NCBI GenBank assembly: GCA_963752225.1
Contig: CAVVXS010000017.1
Coordinates: forward strand, 1-18,354
Source: JBBROS01 sp963752225
GTDB lineage: Bacteria; Pseudomonadota; Alphaproteobacteria; Acetobacterales; Acetobacteraceae
DNA length: 18,354 nt
Direction of reading: 5' to 3'
Below, piece after piece: positions 1 through 7,879 of the stretch. Each line of letters opens with the position of its first letter. The stretch's first letter is position 1. A model generated the notes under the pieces. It was not told where the DNA came from, ran no database searches, and saw nothing but the letters and a program-made list of their open reading frames with translations. The position numbers and the translations under genes were made by a program.

Positions 1-31
1 CCGGGCGCTCCTGCTGGGCTGCTGCGGCGTG

Positions 32-2302
32 CTACTCGCTGCCGAGATAGGCCTGCCGGTAGTGGCGCATCGCCGACGCGCTTTCGCCGTAATGGCCGAG
101 CCCTTGGCGTCTCGTGTCGACTTGAGTGAGCACGGCGCCGGCTACGTCGATGCGGTCGCGGGCGGCGGCTCGGGTCGAAGCCGTCCCGGACGCTAGGGCC
201 ACGTGCAGCTGGGTCGGCATATCGGCGCCGCCCAGCAGCTCCAGCGCAGTCTGGGCGGTATCCCGCCGCGTGCTGCCCCATTTCACCGCCATGACCACCT
301 TGTCCACCATCGACGCCAGCAGCCGCGCCTCGGTAATGATCAGCAGCGGCGGCCCGTCCACGATCACGCAGTCGTAGCGATCGCGCAGCACGCCGAGCAG
401 TTGCCGCATCTGATTGCTGGCGAACAAGGCGAACGGATCGGCGGGACGACGTGACACCGGCAGGTAGTCGAGCTGGAGATCCGCCAGGTGCTGGATCACT
501 TCGGACGCCGGACGCTCGTGCAGCAGCAGGTCGAGGACCCCGGCTCCGGTTTCCCGCCCCAGCTCGCGCTGAGCGCTGGAATGGCGGAAATCGAGGTCGA
601 CCAGCAGCACGCGGCGCCCCAGGCTCGCCATGTAGGTGGCCAGGCTGACCGCCAGCGTGGTCTTGCCTTCGCCGGGCAGGCTGGAGGTGACCAGCACCGT
701 CTTTGGCGGATCCTGCGAGGAGGCGAGGCCGAGCGAGGCTACCAGCGATCGGATCGCTTCGGTGTAACCGCCGAACGGCTTGGCCATCAGCCGCTCGTGC
801 GGCCGGCTATGCCCGACCCGCTGCAGCAACGGCACCGCCGCGAGGCAGGGAAGGCCGAGCGCCTCGCGAATGTCGCGCGCGCTGCGCAGCCGTAGGTCGA
901 GCCGATCGGCCAGCACGGCCAGCATGCAGCTGCTGATCAGGCAAACGATCGCGCCGGGCAGCACGAACAGCCACGCCGGCGGTGAGCTGGGCCGGTTCGG
1001 CACCGAGGCCAACGATAGGAGGCGCACGTCGGCCCGGGTGATGTTCTGCTGCCCCGATAGCTGCTCCTGACGCTGCACGAGGGTGCCGTACAATTCGCGC
1101 TTGACTGCCGCGTCGTTCTTCAGATCGCGCAGCCGGCCGTCGCTGCCGGACAGATGCGGCGACGCGACGCGGGTCCGCAACGTGGCCACGGCGGCCGCGG
1201 CCACCTCGGCGTCGGTCTGCAGGTTGCGCACGGCACGGTCGGTTTCGCTGGCGATCTTGCCGCGCAGTTCTGCGAGCGTGCCGTGGATTTGCCGCAACCG
1301 CGGATGCTGCGGCCCGACCTGAGCCGCGACTTCGCTTTCGGATTGCTGCTGCAACGTGAGCTGGCGATAGAGATCGGTCAGGGTGGCGGATTGCAAATAC
1401 TCGCCGAGCATTCCGCTGTCGGCCTTCCCAGCGCGGAGCTGGTTCACGTAGGCCAGCCGCGCCTGCCTGGCGGCCAGGTCGGCCTCGGCGTTGTGCAACT
1501 GCCTGACCAGGTCGGCGCCGTACTGCTCCATTGCCACGCCTGGATTGATGTCGGCCAAGCCGTTGGCGGCTTCGTATCGCTGGATGGCGCCCTCGATCCG
1601 CTCCAGCTCGGCGCGCAACGCCGGCACGCGTTCACCCAGCCACGCCAACTCGCGGGTAATCGCCGCCCGCTTCTGCTCGTTCTCGCTTTCAATGAAGCTG
1701 TCGATCGTCCGGTTCGCGACCAAGGCGGCGACCTCGGGGCTGCGATCGGTATAAAGCACGGCGATGACGTGTGATCCGGCCTCTTGAAAGGCGCGCAGGC
1801 GGCGTTGGAACTGCTCCGGGTCGGGGATGGCCGGCTCGAACGCCCGGCCGCTTCCTGGTTCGGCGAGAGGGGCCGGACTCAGACCGCCAGTGTCACCAAC
1901 GAACCAGCCGGCGACGGTGCTCCAAGCCGACCTGATCGCCTCGCGCACCGCGGTGTCGGTCGCCGACGCGCGGGCAGCGGCGGCTGCCGCGGCGGCGGCG
2001 AAAGCGGGGTCGTTGGCCAAACCAGTGCGGACGCGGTCCAGGTGGCCCCAGGACAGCAGGGTCGTGACCTGCGTCGCAATCAGCGCATCCTCGGCAGCCT
2101 GGCTGATCGGCGCGGCGGTGGTTCCGGCCGGCGTGGCGTAATGCGGCTCGAACACGATCTGCGCTTTGGCGGTATAGCGGTCCGGCAGCAGCAGCGTTCC
2201 GGCACAGCCAAGCAGGGTGCCGGCCAGGGTCAGCGACAGCACGAGCCGCTTGCGCCGGCGTAGTAGGGCCGTCAGTTGGTGGAGCTGCAGCTCGGTCGCC
2301 AT
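32..2302 (-). CDS. Exopolysaccharide chain-length determinant fused to BY-type tyrosine kinase (Wzc-like)
   Basis: 756 residues, inner-membrane co-polymerase that controls polysaccharide chain length and export. An N-terminal Wzz domain begins with a basic stretch and TM1 (about residues 19-39). A periplasmic coiled-coil region follows (about 200-400, GNVR-like), then a proline-rich TM2 (about 440-465). The cytoplasmic kinase domain carries Walker A SSLPGEGKTT (540-549), Walker A' VLLVDLDFRHSS (565-576) and Walker B CVIVDGPP (645-652). The C-terminal tyrosine tail is short, with Tyr738, Tyr747 and Tyr752. BY-kinases autophosphorylate on such clusters and use this to regulate assembly. Odd points are a polyalanine run at 102-110 and about 25 extra residues (around 695-720) before VAGAVLTQVD. 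The ATG lies 1 nt after the asparagine synthase stop, with a purine-rich AGGAAGGAA upstream (2312-2320), so translation is probably coupled. It is the last gene of the minus operon seen here. Family call sure; glycan unknown. Confidence 0.95.
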   Translation of the reverse strand: MATELQLHQLTALLRRRKRLVLSLTLAGTLLGCAGTLLLPDRYTAKAQIVFEPHYATPAGTTAAPISQAAEDALIATQVTTLLSWGHLDRVRTGLANDPAFAAAAAAAAARASATDTAVREAIRSAWSTVAGWFVGDTGGLSPAPLAEPGSGRAFEPAIPDPEQFQRRLRAFQEAGSHVIAVLYTDRSPEVAALVANRTIDSFIESENEQKRAAITRELAWLGERVPALRAELERIEGAIQRYEAANGLADINPGVAMEQYGADLVRQLHNAEADLAARQARLAYVNQLRAGKADSGMLGEYLQSATLTDLYRQLTLQQQSESEVAAQVGPQHPRLRQIHGTLAELRGKIASETDRAVRNLQTDAEVAAAAVATLRTRVASPHLSGSDGRLRDLKNDAAVKRELYGTLVQRQEQLSGQQNITRADVRLLSLASVPNRPSSPPAWLFVLPGAIVCLISSCMLAVLADRLDLRLRSARDIREALGLPCLAAVPLLQRVGHSRPHERLMAKPFGGYTEAIRSLVASLGLASSQDPPKTVLVTSSLPGEGKTTLAVSLATYMASLGRRVLLVDLDFRHSSAQRELGRETGAGVLDLLLHERPASEVIQHLADLQLDYLPVSRRPADPFALFASNQMRQLLGVLRDRYDCVIVDGPPLLIITEARLLASMVDKVVMAVKWGSTRRDTAQTALELLGGADMPTQLHVALASGTASTRAAARDRIDVAGAVLTQVDTRRQGLGHYGESASAMRHYRQAYLGSE

Positions 2303-2303
2303 G

Positions 2304-4319
2304 TCAGCCGGTTCCTTCCTGCTCGTGCATCACGTGGTAGGATTGGCGAGCGGGTCTGATCGGCCGCGCGTGATGGGACGGCCTGTTTTGCAGCCACGCC
2401 TGCAGCATCAGCACCGGCCACAGCTCGGCGGCCCGGTCACGGCGGCCGCCGCGGTGCTCGCGCCAGCAGGCCGCGACTGCGGGCGGGTCGAGCAGGCCGC
2501 CGCTGCGCAGTTGCGGTTCGGCCAGCAGGTCCGCCGCCCAGTCGCGCAATGGCCCGCGCAGCCAAGCGCCGATCGGCACGTTGAAGCCGTGCTTCGGCCG
2601 CTCGAACAGGTCGCATGGGACGTGGCGGGCGAGCACCTGCCGCAGCAGCCACTTGCCGGTGCCGCCGCGGATTTTCCACGCCGTCGGCACGCTCCAAGCG
2701 AACTCGACCACCCGGCGGTCGAGCAGCGGGCAGCGCGTCTCGAGGCTGACCGCCATGCTGGCGCGATCAAGCTTGGCCAGGATGTCGCCTGGCAGATAGA
2801 ACGCCATGTCGCGCGCCATGCAACGGGCGGCCACGTCCGGCAGCGGCGGCGCGTCCGGGATTGCCGAGCCGGGCTCCGCGTTGAGGGCAAGCGACCTCGT
2901 GCCGAGCCGGGTGAGCCTTGCGTAAAGCGCCGCGTCGTCGGCGGCGCCCAGCACCCGCGCCAGCTTCTGCACGGCGGTGCCGCCCAGCGTGCGGCGCAGG
3001 CCGATTGGCAGCGGCAAGGTGCGCAGCCAGCCATTCGCCACCTCCGCACCGAGCAGCGCCAAGCCAGCGCCGGCACCGGCCCGTAGCGGCGCCGGAACAG
3101 AGAATAGCGAGCCCATCCGTGCCGCCAGGAGGTGCCGGGCATAGCCGCCGAAACACTCGTCACCGCCGTCGCCGGACAGCGCCACGGTCACGCTTTCTCG
3201 CGCCAGCCGCGACACCAGAAAGGTCGGGATCTGCAACTCATCGGCGAACGGCTCGTCCCAGATCGTCGGCAGGTCCGGGATCACGTCGCGCGCTGCGGCC
3301 GCGGTGACCCGGAACTCGGTGTGGTCGGTGCCGATGTGCCGGGCGATCGCGGCGGCAGCGGCAGCCTCGTCGTAGCCGTCTTCGTCAAAGCCGATGGTGA
3401 AGGTGCGGACCGGGCGCGGCGCCTGGGCCTGCATCAACGCCACCACGATCGAGCTGTCGATGCCGCCGGACAGGAAGGCGCCGAGTGGCACGTCGGCTAC
3501 CATCCTCTCGGCGACAGCGACCGACAGCACCGCCTCAAGCTCGGCGGCGAAGTCGGCCGGCGACTGCCGCGGAGGCCGGCGCTGGCCCGCTGCCGCCACC
3601 GCGTCGAGCGACCACCAGCGGCGAACCATGCCGCGCAGTGAGGCGGCCGAAGCGGTCGCGAGGTCCGTCGCCCGCACCGACAGCATCGTGCCCGGCGGTA
3701 GCTTGAACACGTCGCGATAGATGCAGCGGTCGTCGGGCACGAAGCCGTGGCGGAGCAGCAGCGCCACCGCGTCGGGATCCACTGCAGCGCGGAAATCGGG
3801 CAGCGCCGCGAACGCCCGTAGCTCGGAGGCGAAGGCCAGCACGCCGTCCACCAGGGCGATATAGAGAGGCTTCTTGCCCATGCAGTCGCGCGCCAGGTGC
3901 AAGGTGCGTGCGCCGCGATCCCACACCGCCAGCGCGAACATGCCAGCAAAGCCCGGCAGCGACGCCGCGAGGCCGCGATCGGCGAACGCCGCCAGCATCA
4001 CCTCCGTATCGCTGTGGCCGCGAAAGCGGACGCCCTTGGCCGCGAGCGCCGCGCGCTGCCCGGCGAGGTTGTAGATCTCGCCGTTGTAGGTCGTGACCAA
4101 GCCGCCGCCATGCGAGACCATCGGCTGGTGCCCGGCCTCGGTCAGGTCGACGATGGCCAGGCGACGGTGCCCCAGCGCGACGCCGGCGACCGGGTCGGAC
4201 CAGAATCCGGACCCGTCCGGCCCGCGATGCCGCAGCGACGTCGTCATCGCCTCGATCGCATCCAGACGGTCGACCGGGGTGATCGACGGGTCGAGTAGGA
4301 GGCCGGCGATGCCGCACAT
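2304..4319 (-). CDS. asnB: Asparagine synthase (glutamine-hydrolysing) / EPS-cluster amidotransferase
   Basis: 671 residues, full-length AsnB fold. The class II glutaminase domain starts exactly at MCGI, so Cys2 becomes the N-terminal nucleophile. Glutaminase motifs HRGPDG (31-36), NGEIYN (79-84) and GHSDTE (101-106) are present. The ATP-pyrophosphatase synthetase domain has the PP-loop SGGIDS (284-289) followed by SGDGGDE. The known family reaction is ATP-dependent transfer of glutamine ammonia to aspartate. Paralogues inside polysaccharide clusters are thought to amidate a sugar acid or other acceptor, so the true substrate here is not settled. The ATG lies 4 nt after the upstream membrane-protein stop. 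A strong GGAGG (4330-4334, minus) sits inside the 3' end of that gene, which indicates coupling. All key residues are present and no truncation is seen. Confidence 0.93.
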   Translation of the reverse strand: MCGIAGLLLDPSITPVDRLDAIEAMTTSLRHRGPDGSGFWSDPVAGVALGHRRLAIVDLTEAGHQPMVSHGGGLVTTYNGEIYNLAGQRAALAAKGVRFRGHSDTEVMLAAFADRGLAASLPGFAGMFALAVWDRGARTLHLARDCMGKKPLYIALVDGVLAFASELRAFAALPDFRAAVDPDAVALLLRHGFVPDDRCIYRDVFKLPPGTMLSVRATDLATASAASLRGMVRRWWSLDAVAAAGQRRPPRQSPADFAAELEAVLSVAVAERMVADVPLGAFLSGGIDSSIVVALMQAQAPRPVRTFTIGFDEDGYDEAAAAAAIARHIGTDHTEFRVTAAAARDVIPDLPTIWDEPFADELQIPTFLVSRLARESVTVALSGDGGDECFGGYARHLLAARMGSLFSVPAPLRAGAGAGLALLGAEVANGWLRTLPLPIGLRRTLGGTAVQKLARVLGAADDAALYARLTRLGTRSLALNAEPGSAIPDAPPLPDVAARCMARDMAFYLPGDILAKLDRASMAVSLETRCPLLDRRVVEFAWSVPTAWKIRGGTGKWLLRQVLARHVPCDLFERPKHGFNVPIGAWLRGPLRDWAADLLAEPQLRSGGLLDPPAVAACWREHRGGRRDRAAELWPVLMLQAWLQNRPSHHARPIRPARQSYHVMHEQEGTG

Positions 4320-4323
4320 TATC

Positions 4324-5568
4324 TCATATCCTCCGCAACGTGACGGCCGCCTGCTCGGTGCCGGTGACGAGGCACAGCGCTAGGACAAACCAAACGGTCG
4401 GGTGACGGACGATCAGGTGAAACATGCTGAACACCGTCAGCCCGCCGAGCAGCACGGTCAGCCCGGTCAGGTTGGCGCGGTAGCTGCGCACGACGGCGGT
4501 GCCGACTAGCAGCGCGAAGCAGCCGACCGCCAACACGCCGCCTTGGGTGAATAAGTCGAGCGGCGTGTTATGCGCCTCGAAGTTGGGCGGCGGCACGCGC
4601 TTGTACGGCGTGCTGACAAGATGCGCGCCGGGGCCAAGTCCCATCAGGCCGGAGTCGAGGCCGCGGTTGAACGCCTCATCCCACAGTGCGAAGCGCAGCT
4701 TCGACTCGCCCTCACTCTCCTTGCCGCCGTTCTTGAGTACCTGGGTGGCGACGTCCTCGGTTTGGATCACGACGGCGGTGCCGACCAGCGCGGTGGACAC
4801 CAGCAGCAGTGGGATCGCCATGACGATCAGCCAGGCGGCCGCCGACCGGATCGTAAGCCTGCCCTCGATCGGCAGCAGCCAGCTTCGCAACGTGAGTGCC
4901 GCGAACACCGGGCCGGTCACCACTACGATGATGATGAAGGTGTCGCTGCCGGTCATCCGGCCCACGATGACCGGCAGCACGCAACACAGCAGGGCGAGCA
5001 ATGCGGCGGACTTGCGGGTCGAAGTCTCGGCAAGATGCAGGCTGAGTAGGCCAAGCGCCGCGCACAGCAGCGCGAGCTGGTTTGGGTTCTCCGACCACCC
5101 CTGCAGCCGTTCGAAGAACCACGGCCGGACGCTCGGAAGGGTGATGAGAGAGATCGCGTTGGCGACGATCAGCAGCAAGGCGAGGCTACCGAATACGATG
5201 AACAGCCAGGCGGTCCGGCGCAATCGAAGTGCCGCTTCGGGTTCCGCGACCGACAGGCAACTGACTGCCGCCAGCAGCACGTAGCTGAGTGCGTCGTGCA
5301 GCATCGACGGATCATCGCGGATTTCCTCGGTCGCCATCCCCACAAGCGCCCCAAGCGCCTCGGCCAGCCCGAACACGATCCAGAACACCACCAAAGTCCA
5401 CAGCACCGGTGTGGGCTGCAAGTCGGTGCGGTTGATTGCCCGACCCGTCGCCAGCAGCAGCCATACAAGCAGCAGGCACTCGCCTGGTCCGACCACGCCG
5501 GCCAGCGGACGCAACTGTGTCGCCGTGGACAGCAGCAGGCCGAGGGCGAGGATCAGGTCAGACAGCAT
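4324..5568 (-). CDS. Wzy/O-antigen ligase-type membrane protein (polysaccharide polymerase)
   Basis: 414 residues, strongly hydrophobic, with about ten predicted membrane segments spread through the protein. A large loop in the second half (about 264-335) carries a Wzy_C-like signature: RFALWDEAF (292-300), GLGPG (310-314) and EAHNTPLDLFTQGG (331-344). In this superfamily the loop faces the periplasm and joins undecaprenyl-linked sugar units into a polymer, or ligates glycan to an acceptor. Sequence alone does not separate polymerase from ligase, but the Wzc-like neighbour favours a polymerase. The start overlaps the last 11 nt of the upstream glycosyltransferase gene, so the two are translationally coupled. 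Confidence is high for the superfamily and moderate for the exact activity. Confidence 0.85.
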   Translation of the reverse strand: MLSDLILALGLLLSTATQLRPLAGVVGPGECLLLVWLLLATGRAINRTDLQPTPVLWTLVVFWIVFGLAEALGALVGMATEEIRDDPSMLHDALSYVLLAAVSCLSVAEPEAALRLRRTAWLFIVFGSLALLLIVANAISLITLPSVRPWFFERLQGWSENPNQLALLCAALGLLSLHLAETSTRKSAALLALLCCVLPVIVGRMTGSDTFIIIVVVTGPVFAALTLRSWLLPIEGRLTIRSAAAWLIVMAIPLLLVSTALVGTAVVIQTEDVATQVLKNGGKESEGESKLRFALWDEAFNRGLDSGLMGLGPGAHLVSTPYKRVPPPNFEAHNTPLDLFTQGGVLAVGCFALLVGTAVVRSYRANLTGLTVLLGGLTVFSMFHLIVRHPTVWFVLALCLVTGTEQAAVTLRRI

Positions 5569-6769
5569 CGGAGCGCATCGCGGGAACCGCGTCGAGACCG
5601 GCGGTGGGCGCGGCGTTCGGCCGGCGCGGCGCGGCCATGAGCTCGTTGTAAAGAGCTACGTAGCGGCCTACGGTCAAATCGAGCGCGAACTCCTCGCGGA
5701 CCAGCGCGGCCGCTCGCGCTCCCATTGCAGCTGCGGCAACCGGGTCGGCAAGCGTATCGAGGATGCGTGCCGCCATGCTCGCCGGCGAGCGCGGCGGCAC
5801 CAGGAAGCCTGTCTGTCCATGCCGGACGACGTCGGTGCATCCGGGCATGCGGGTGGCGATGATCGGCAGACCGGCCAGCGCCGCCTCGAGCACGGCGCGC
5901 GGCACGCCCTCGCGGTATTCGGTCGGGAAGGCGAACGCGTCGGCTAGACCGAGGAGGTCCGGCACGTCCGTGCGCCGGCCGGTGGCGACGACGTAGGGCG
6001 CATGCGCTTCGATTTCGCGCTCAGTGACCGCGAACGGCCCTTCGCCCTCGCGCGGGCCGACCAGCAGGAAGCGCACGTCGGGCCGGGCCGCGTGAACCAG
6101 CGCCGCGGCCTGCAGCAGGGTCGGGATGCCTTTCTGTCGGGTCAGCCGAGTGACGGTAAGCACAACCGGGGCAGAGCCGAGGCCGAGTTGCACCCGCAGC
6201 GCCGCGGCCGCGGGACGCGAGCCGCGCGCCCGGTCGAAGGCGGCGACATCGACCCCGGATCCGGGGATCAGGCGGCCGCGCCGAGCGCCGAGCAGATGAT
6301 GGCGCTCGAAGAACGCCAAGTCCTCGCGGTTCTGGAAGATGGTCGCGTCCGCCGCCCCGGCGACCAAGCGATGCAGCCCGCAATAAACCGGCCGCAGCGC
6401 CAACGCGGCGGCGCTTCGCGAGGAGAACACCCAGCCCATGCCGTTGATGGTCCGCACGACGCCGGCATGCCCGGCCCACCGCGCCGCCAAGGGAACAAGG
6501 AAGTTCGGCTTGGTGTCGAAGCATTGCACGAGATCGGGGCCGATCGAGCGGATCAGCCGCGCCAGTGCCGCCGTGGCCCGCAAATCCTCCCGCGGGCTGG
6601 CGAAGCGGCCGAACCCAAACGCGTGGCAATCGAGCCCGGCCTGTGCGAATGGGGCCGGATCACCGCTGGCGGCCACCGAAACCCGTATGCCGCGCTGCTG
6701 CAAGGCGAGCAGGAAAGGGATGCGAAGGGCATGGTCCTCGCCGCCCACGAAAAGTACATGGGGGCTCAT
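5558..6769 (-). CDS. Glycosyltransferase family 4, PglA-like
   Basis: 403 residues from the chosen ATG, GT-B fold. The N-terminal Rossmann domain begins SPHVLFVGGEDHALRIPFLL and contains FDTKPNFLVPLAARWAG and an INGMGWVF segment. This style is typical of PglA/WbnK-like enzymes that add a second sugar to a lipid-linked first sugar. The C-terminal donor-binding domain has VTRLTRQKG (Arg208 and Lys213) and the EX7E motif EGVPRAVLE (Glu287 and Glu295). No signal peptide or TM segment is seen, so it should act on the cytoplasmic face of the membrane. The frame stays open upstream to 6940, but that part starts only with a TTG and does not look like a GT-B N-terminus. Met at 6769 gives the family's usual start, although no good Shine-Dalgarno precedes it; ATGs at 6889 and 6877 are alternatives. 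It is the first gene of the minus operon. Confidence 0.88.
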   Translation of the reverse strand: MSPHVLFVGGEDHALRIPFLLALQQRGIRVSVAASGDPAPFAQAGLDCHAFGFGRFASPREDLRATAALARLIRSIGPDLVQCFDTKPNFLVPLAARWAGHAGVVRTINGMGWVFSSRSAAALALRPVYCGLHRLVAGAADATIFQNREDLAFFERHHLLGARRGRLIPGSGVDVAAFDRARGSRPAAAALRVQLGLGSAPVVLTVTRLTRQKGIPTLLQAAALVHAARPDVRFLLVGPREGEGPFAVTEREIEAHAPYVVATGRRTDVPDLLGLADAFAFPTEYREGVPRAVLEAALAGLPIIATRMPGCTDVVRHGQTGFLVPPRSPASMAARILDTLADPVAAAAMGARAAALVREEFALDLTVGRYVALYNELMAAPRRPNAAPTAGLDAVPAMRSDAV

Positions 6770-6942
6770 GGGCAGCAGGTCGTCGCGTGGTGCCGAACCA
6801 TCGTGCGGCGCATGTCGCCCGTCATCGCCCACCTTTCCATCGTGCCGGACCAGCCGGATGTCGGGGCCGAGTAGAGCCATTCCGGACATGGTCCGACCAC
6901 CCGTCAAAACGACCACAACGGAGCCAAAGTCCCCCCTCAATG

Positions 6943-6983
6943 GATCTAGACCGGTCTGCTACGATTAAGGAACGGTCTAGATC
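6943..6983. promoter_or_regulatory. Perfect 11-bp inverted repeat with TCTAGA arms; candidate operator
   Basis: GATCTAGACCG at 6943-6953 and its exact reverse complement CGGTCTAGATC at 6973-6983 are separated by 19 nt. A further 10-bp palindrome, AGACCGGTCT (6948-6957), overlaps the left arm. The element lies between the divergent GT4 gene (start 6769) and the kinase-nucleotidyltransferase gene (start 7045), 61 nt upstream of the latter. The centre-to-centre distance of the arms is 30 bp, about three helical turns, which suits two dimers on one DNA face. CTAG is rare in GC-rich genomes. The operator role is inferred. Confidence 0.5.
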
Positions 6984-7033
6984 GTTGGGACTGGTTCAGC
7001 ACCGTATCGATGCCGGTCATAGTTACGCCGCAT

Positions 7034-7038
7034 GGAGG
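7034..7038 (+). promoter_or_regulatory. Shine-Dalgarno fixing the start of the kinase-nucleotidyltransferase gene
   Basis: GGAGG ends 6 nt before the ATG at 7045, the first Met before the P-loop. It excludes the much longer open frame that continues upstream without homology-like sequence. Confidence 0.7.
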
Positions 7039-7044
7039 CTGGCA

Positions 7045-7879
7045 ATGACGCGCAAAATCCTGATCATGGGGCTGCCGGGCGCTGGCAAGACAACGCTCGC
7101 AACGGCGCTGCTGCGGCGCATCAATGCCGTCCACTTCAACGCTGATGCAGTGCGGCGCGAGATCAACCGCGACCTGGGCTTTTCGCCCGCCGACCGGGTG
7201 GAGCAGGCGCGCCGCATGGGTTGGCTGTGCGACCGGGTGGTCGAGGCCGGCGGCTACGCGGTGGCCGACTTCGTTTGTCCTACGCCCGAAACCCGCGCCG
7301 CGTTCGCCGCCGGCGGTTCCGCCTTCGTGGTCTGGGCCGACCGCATCCAGCATGGACGTTTCGCCGACACCAACCGGCTGTTCGTGCCGCCGACCGAGTA
7401 TGACGTGCGGGTCGGTGCCGAGGGCAGCGTGGAATACTGGTCGGAGCAGGTCGCGGCGCGCTTGCGGCCGGTGTTCGACCCGCAGCGCCCGACCGCGCTT
7501 TTCATCGGCCGGTTCCAGCCGTTCCATGACGGCCACCGGGCGCTGATCGAGGAAGGGCTGCGCCGGGTCGGCCAGGCTTGCGTGGCGATACGTAATACCG
7601 CCGGGCTGGACGACGACAACCCGTTCGCGTTCGACGACGTGCGCGCCCGGATTGAGCATGGGTTGCGCCGGCACGAGGGCCGCTTCACGGTCACTGCCGT
7701 TGCCGAACGTCACCCACGTGTTCTATGGCCGCGACGTCGGCTACGCCGTGGAGCGGATCGACCTCAACTCCGGGATGCAAGCGATCTCGGCGACCCGACA
7801 GCGCCGGCTGCTGCGTGACGCCAGGCTGTCGCCGGAGTTGGCCGGCGCGGGATATTCCCGGGTTCAGTCGATGCGGTAG
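7045..7879 (+). pseudogene. APS-kinase-like P-loop domain fused to HxGH nucleotidyltransferase, apparent frameshift
   Basis: The N-terminal part (residues 1 to about 145) resembles CysC/APS kinase: P-loop GLPGAGKT (9-16), then NADAVRREINRDLGFSPADR (32-51), close to the CysC DGDxxRxxLNxDLGF signature. The C-terminal part has GRFQPFHDGH (155-164), the HxGH signature of NMN adenylyltransferase-like nucleotidyltransferases. The frame opened at 7045 runs to a stop at 7818, but after RFTVTAV (to about 7701) it becomes arginine-rich nonsense. The next forward frame continues sensibly as PNVTHVFYGRDVGYAVERIDL then AISAT, ending at TAG 7877-7879. One extra base at about 7700-7701 explains this. The product would be about 277 residues, near family length. 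The reaction is unclear: it could be nucleotide or sulfate activation, and the neighbouring sulfotransferase makes PAPS-related chemistry attractive but unproven. The 3' end overlaps the convergent sulfotransferase gene by 16 nt. It could be a real pseudogene or a sequence error. Confidence 0.75.

Noticed and set aside
1154..1774. 206-residue plus-strand open frame inside the BY-kinase gene
   Set aside because: Shadow of a clearly real gene on the other strand; composition is Arg/Gln/Gly-rich with no motif.
6002..6874. 290-residue plus-strand open frame antisense to the GT4 gene
   Set aside because: The GT4 has convincing motifs. This frame has none and is a typical antisense open stretch.
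6770..6940. 57-residue N-terminal extension of the GT4
   Set aside because: It begins with TTG, has no ribosome site and does not match how GT-B enzymes begin. It would also cover most of the divergent promoter region.
7690..7710. Programmed ribosomal frameshifting as an explanation for the kinase-nucleotidyltransferase break
   Set aside because: No slippery heptamer or clear downstream stem is visible, and a single extra base fully explains the shift.
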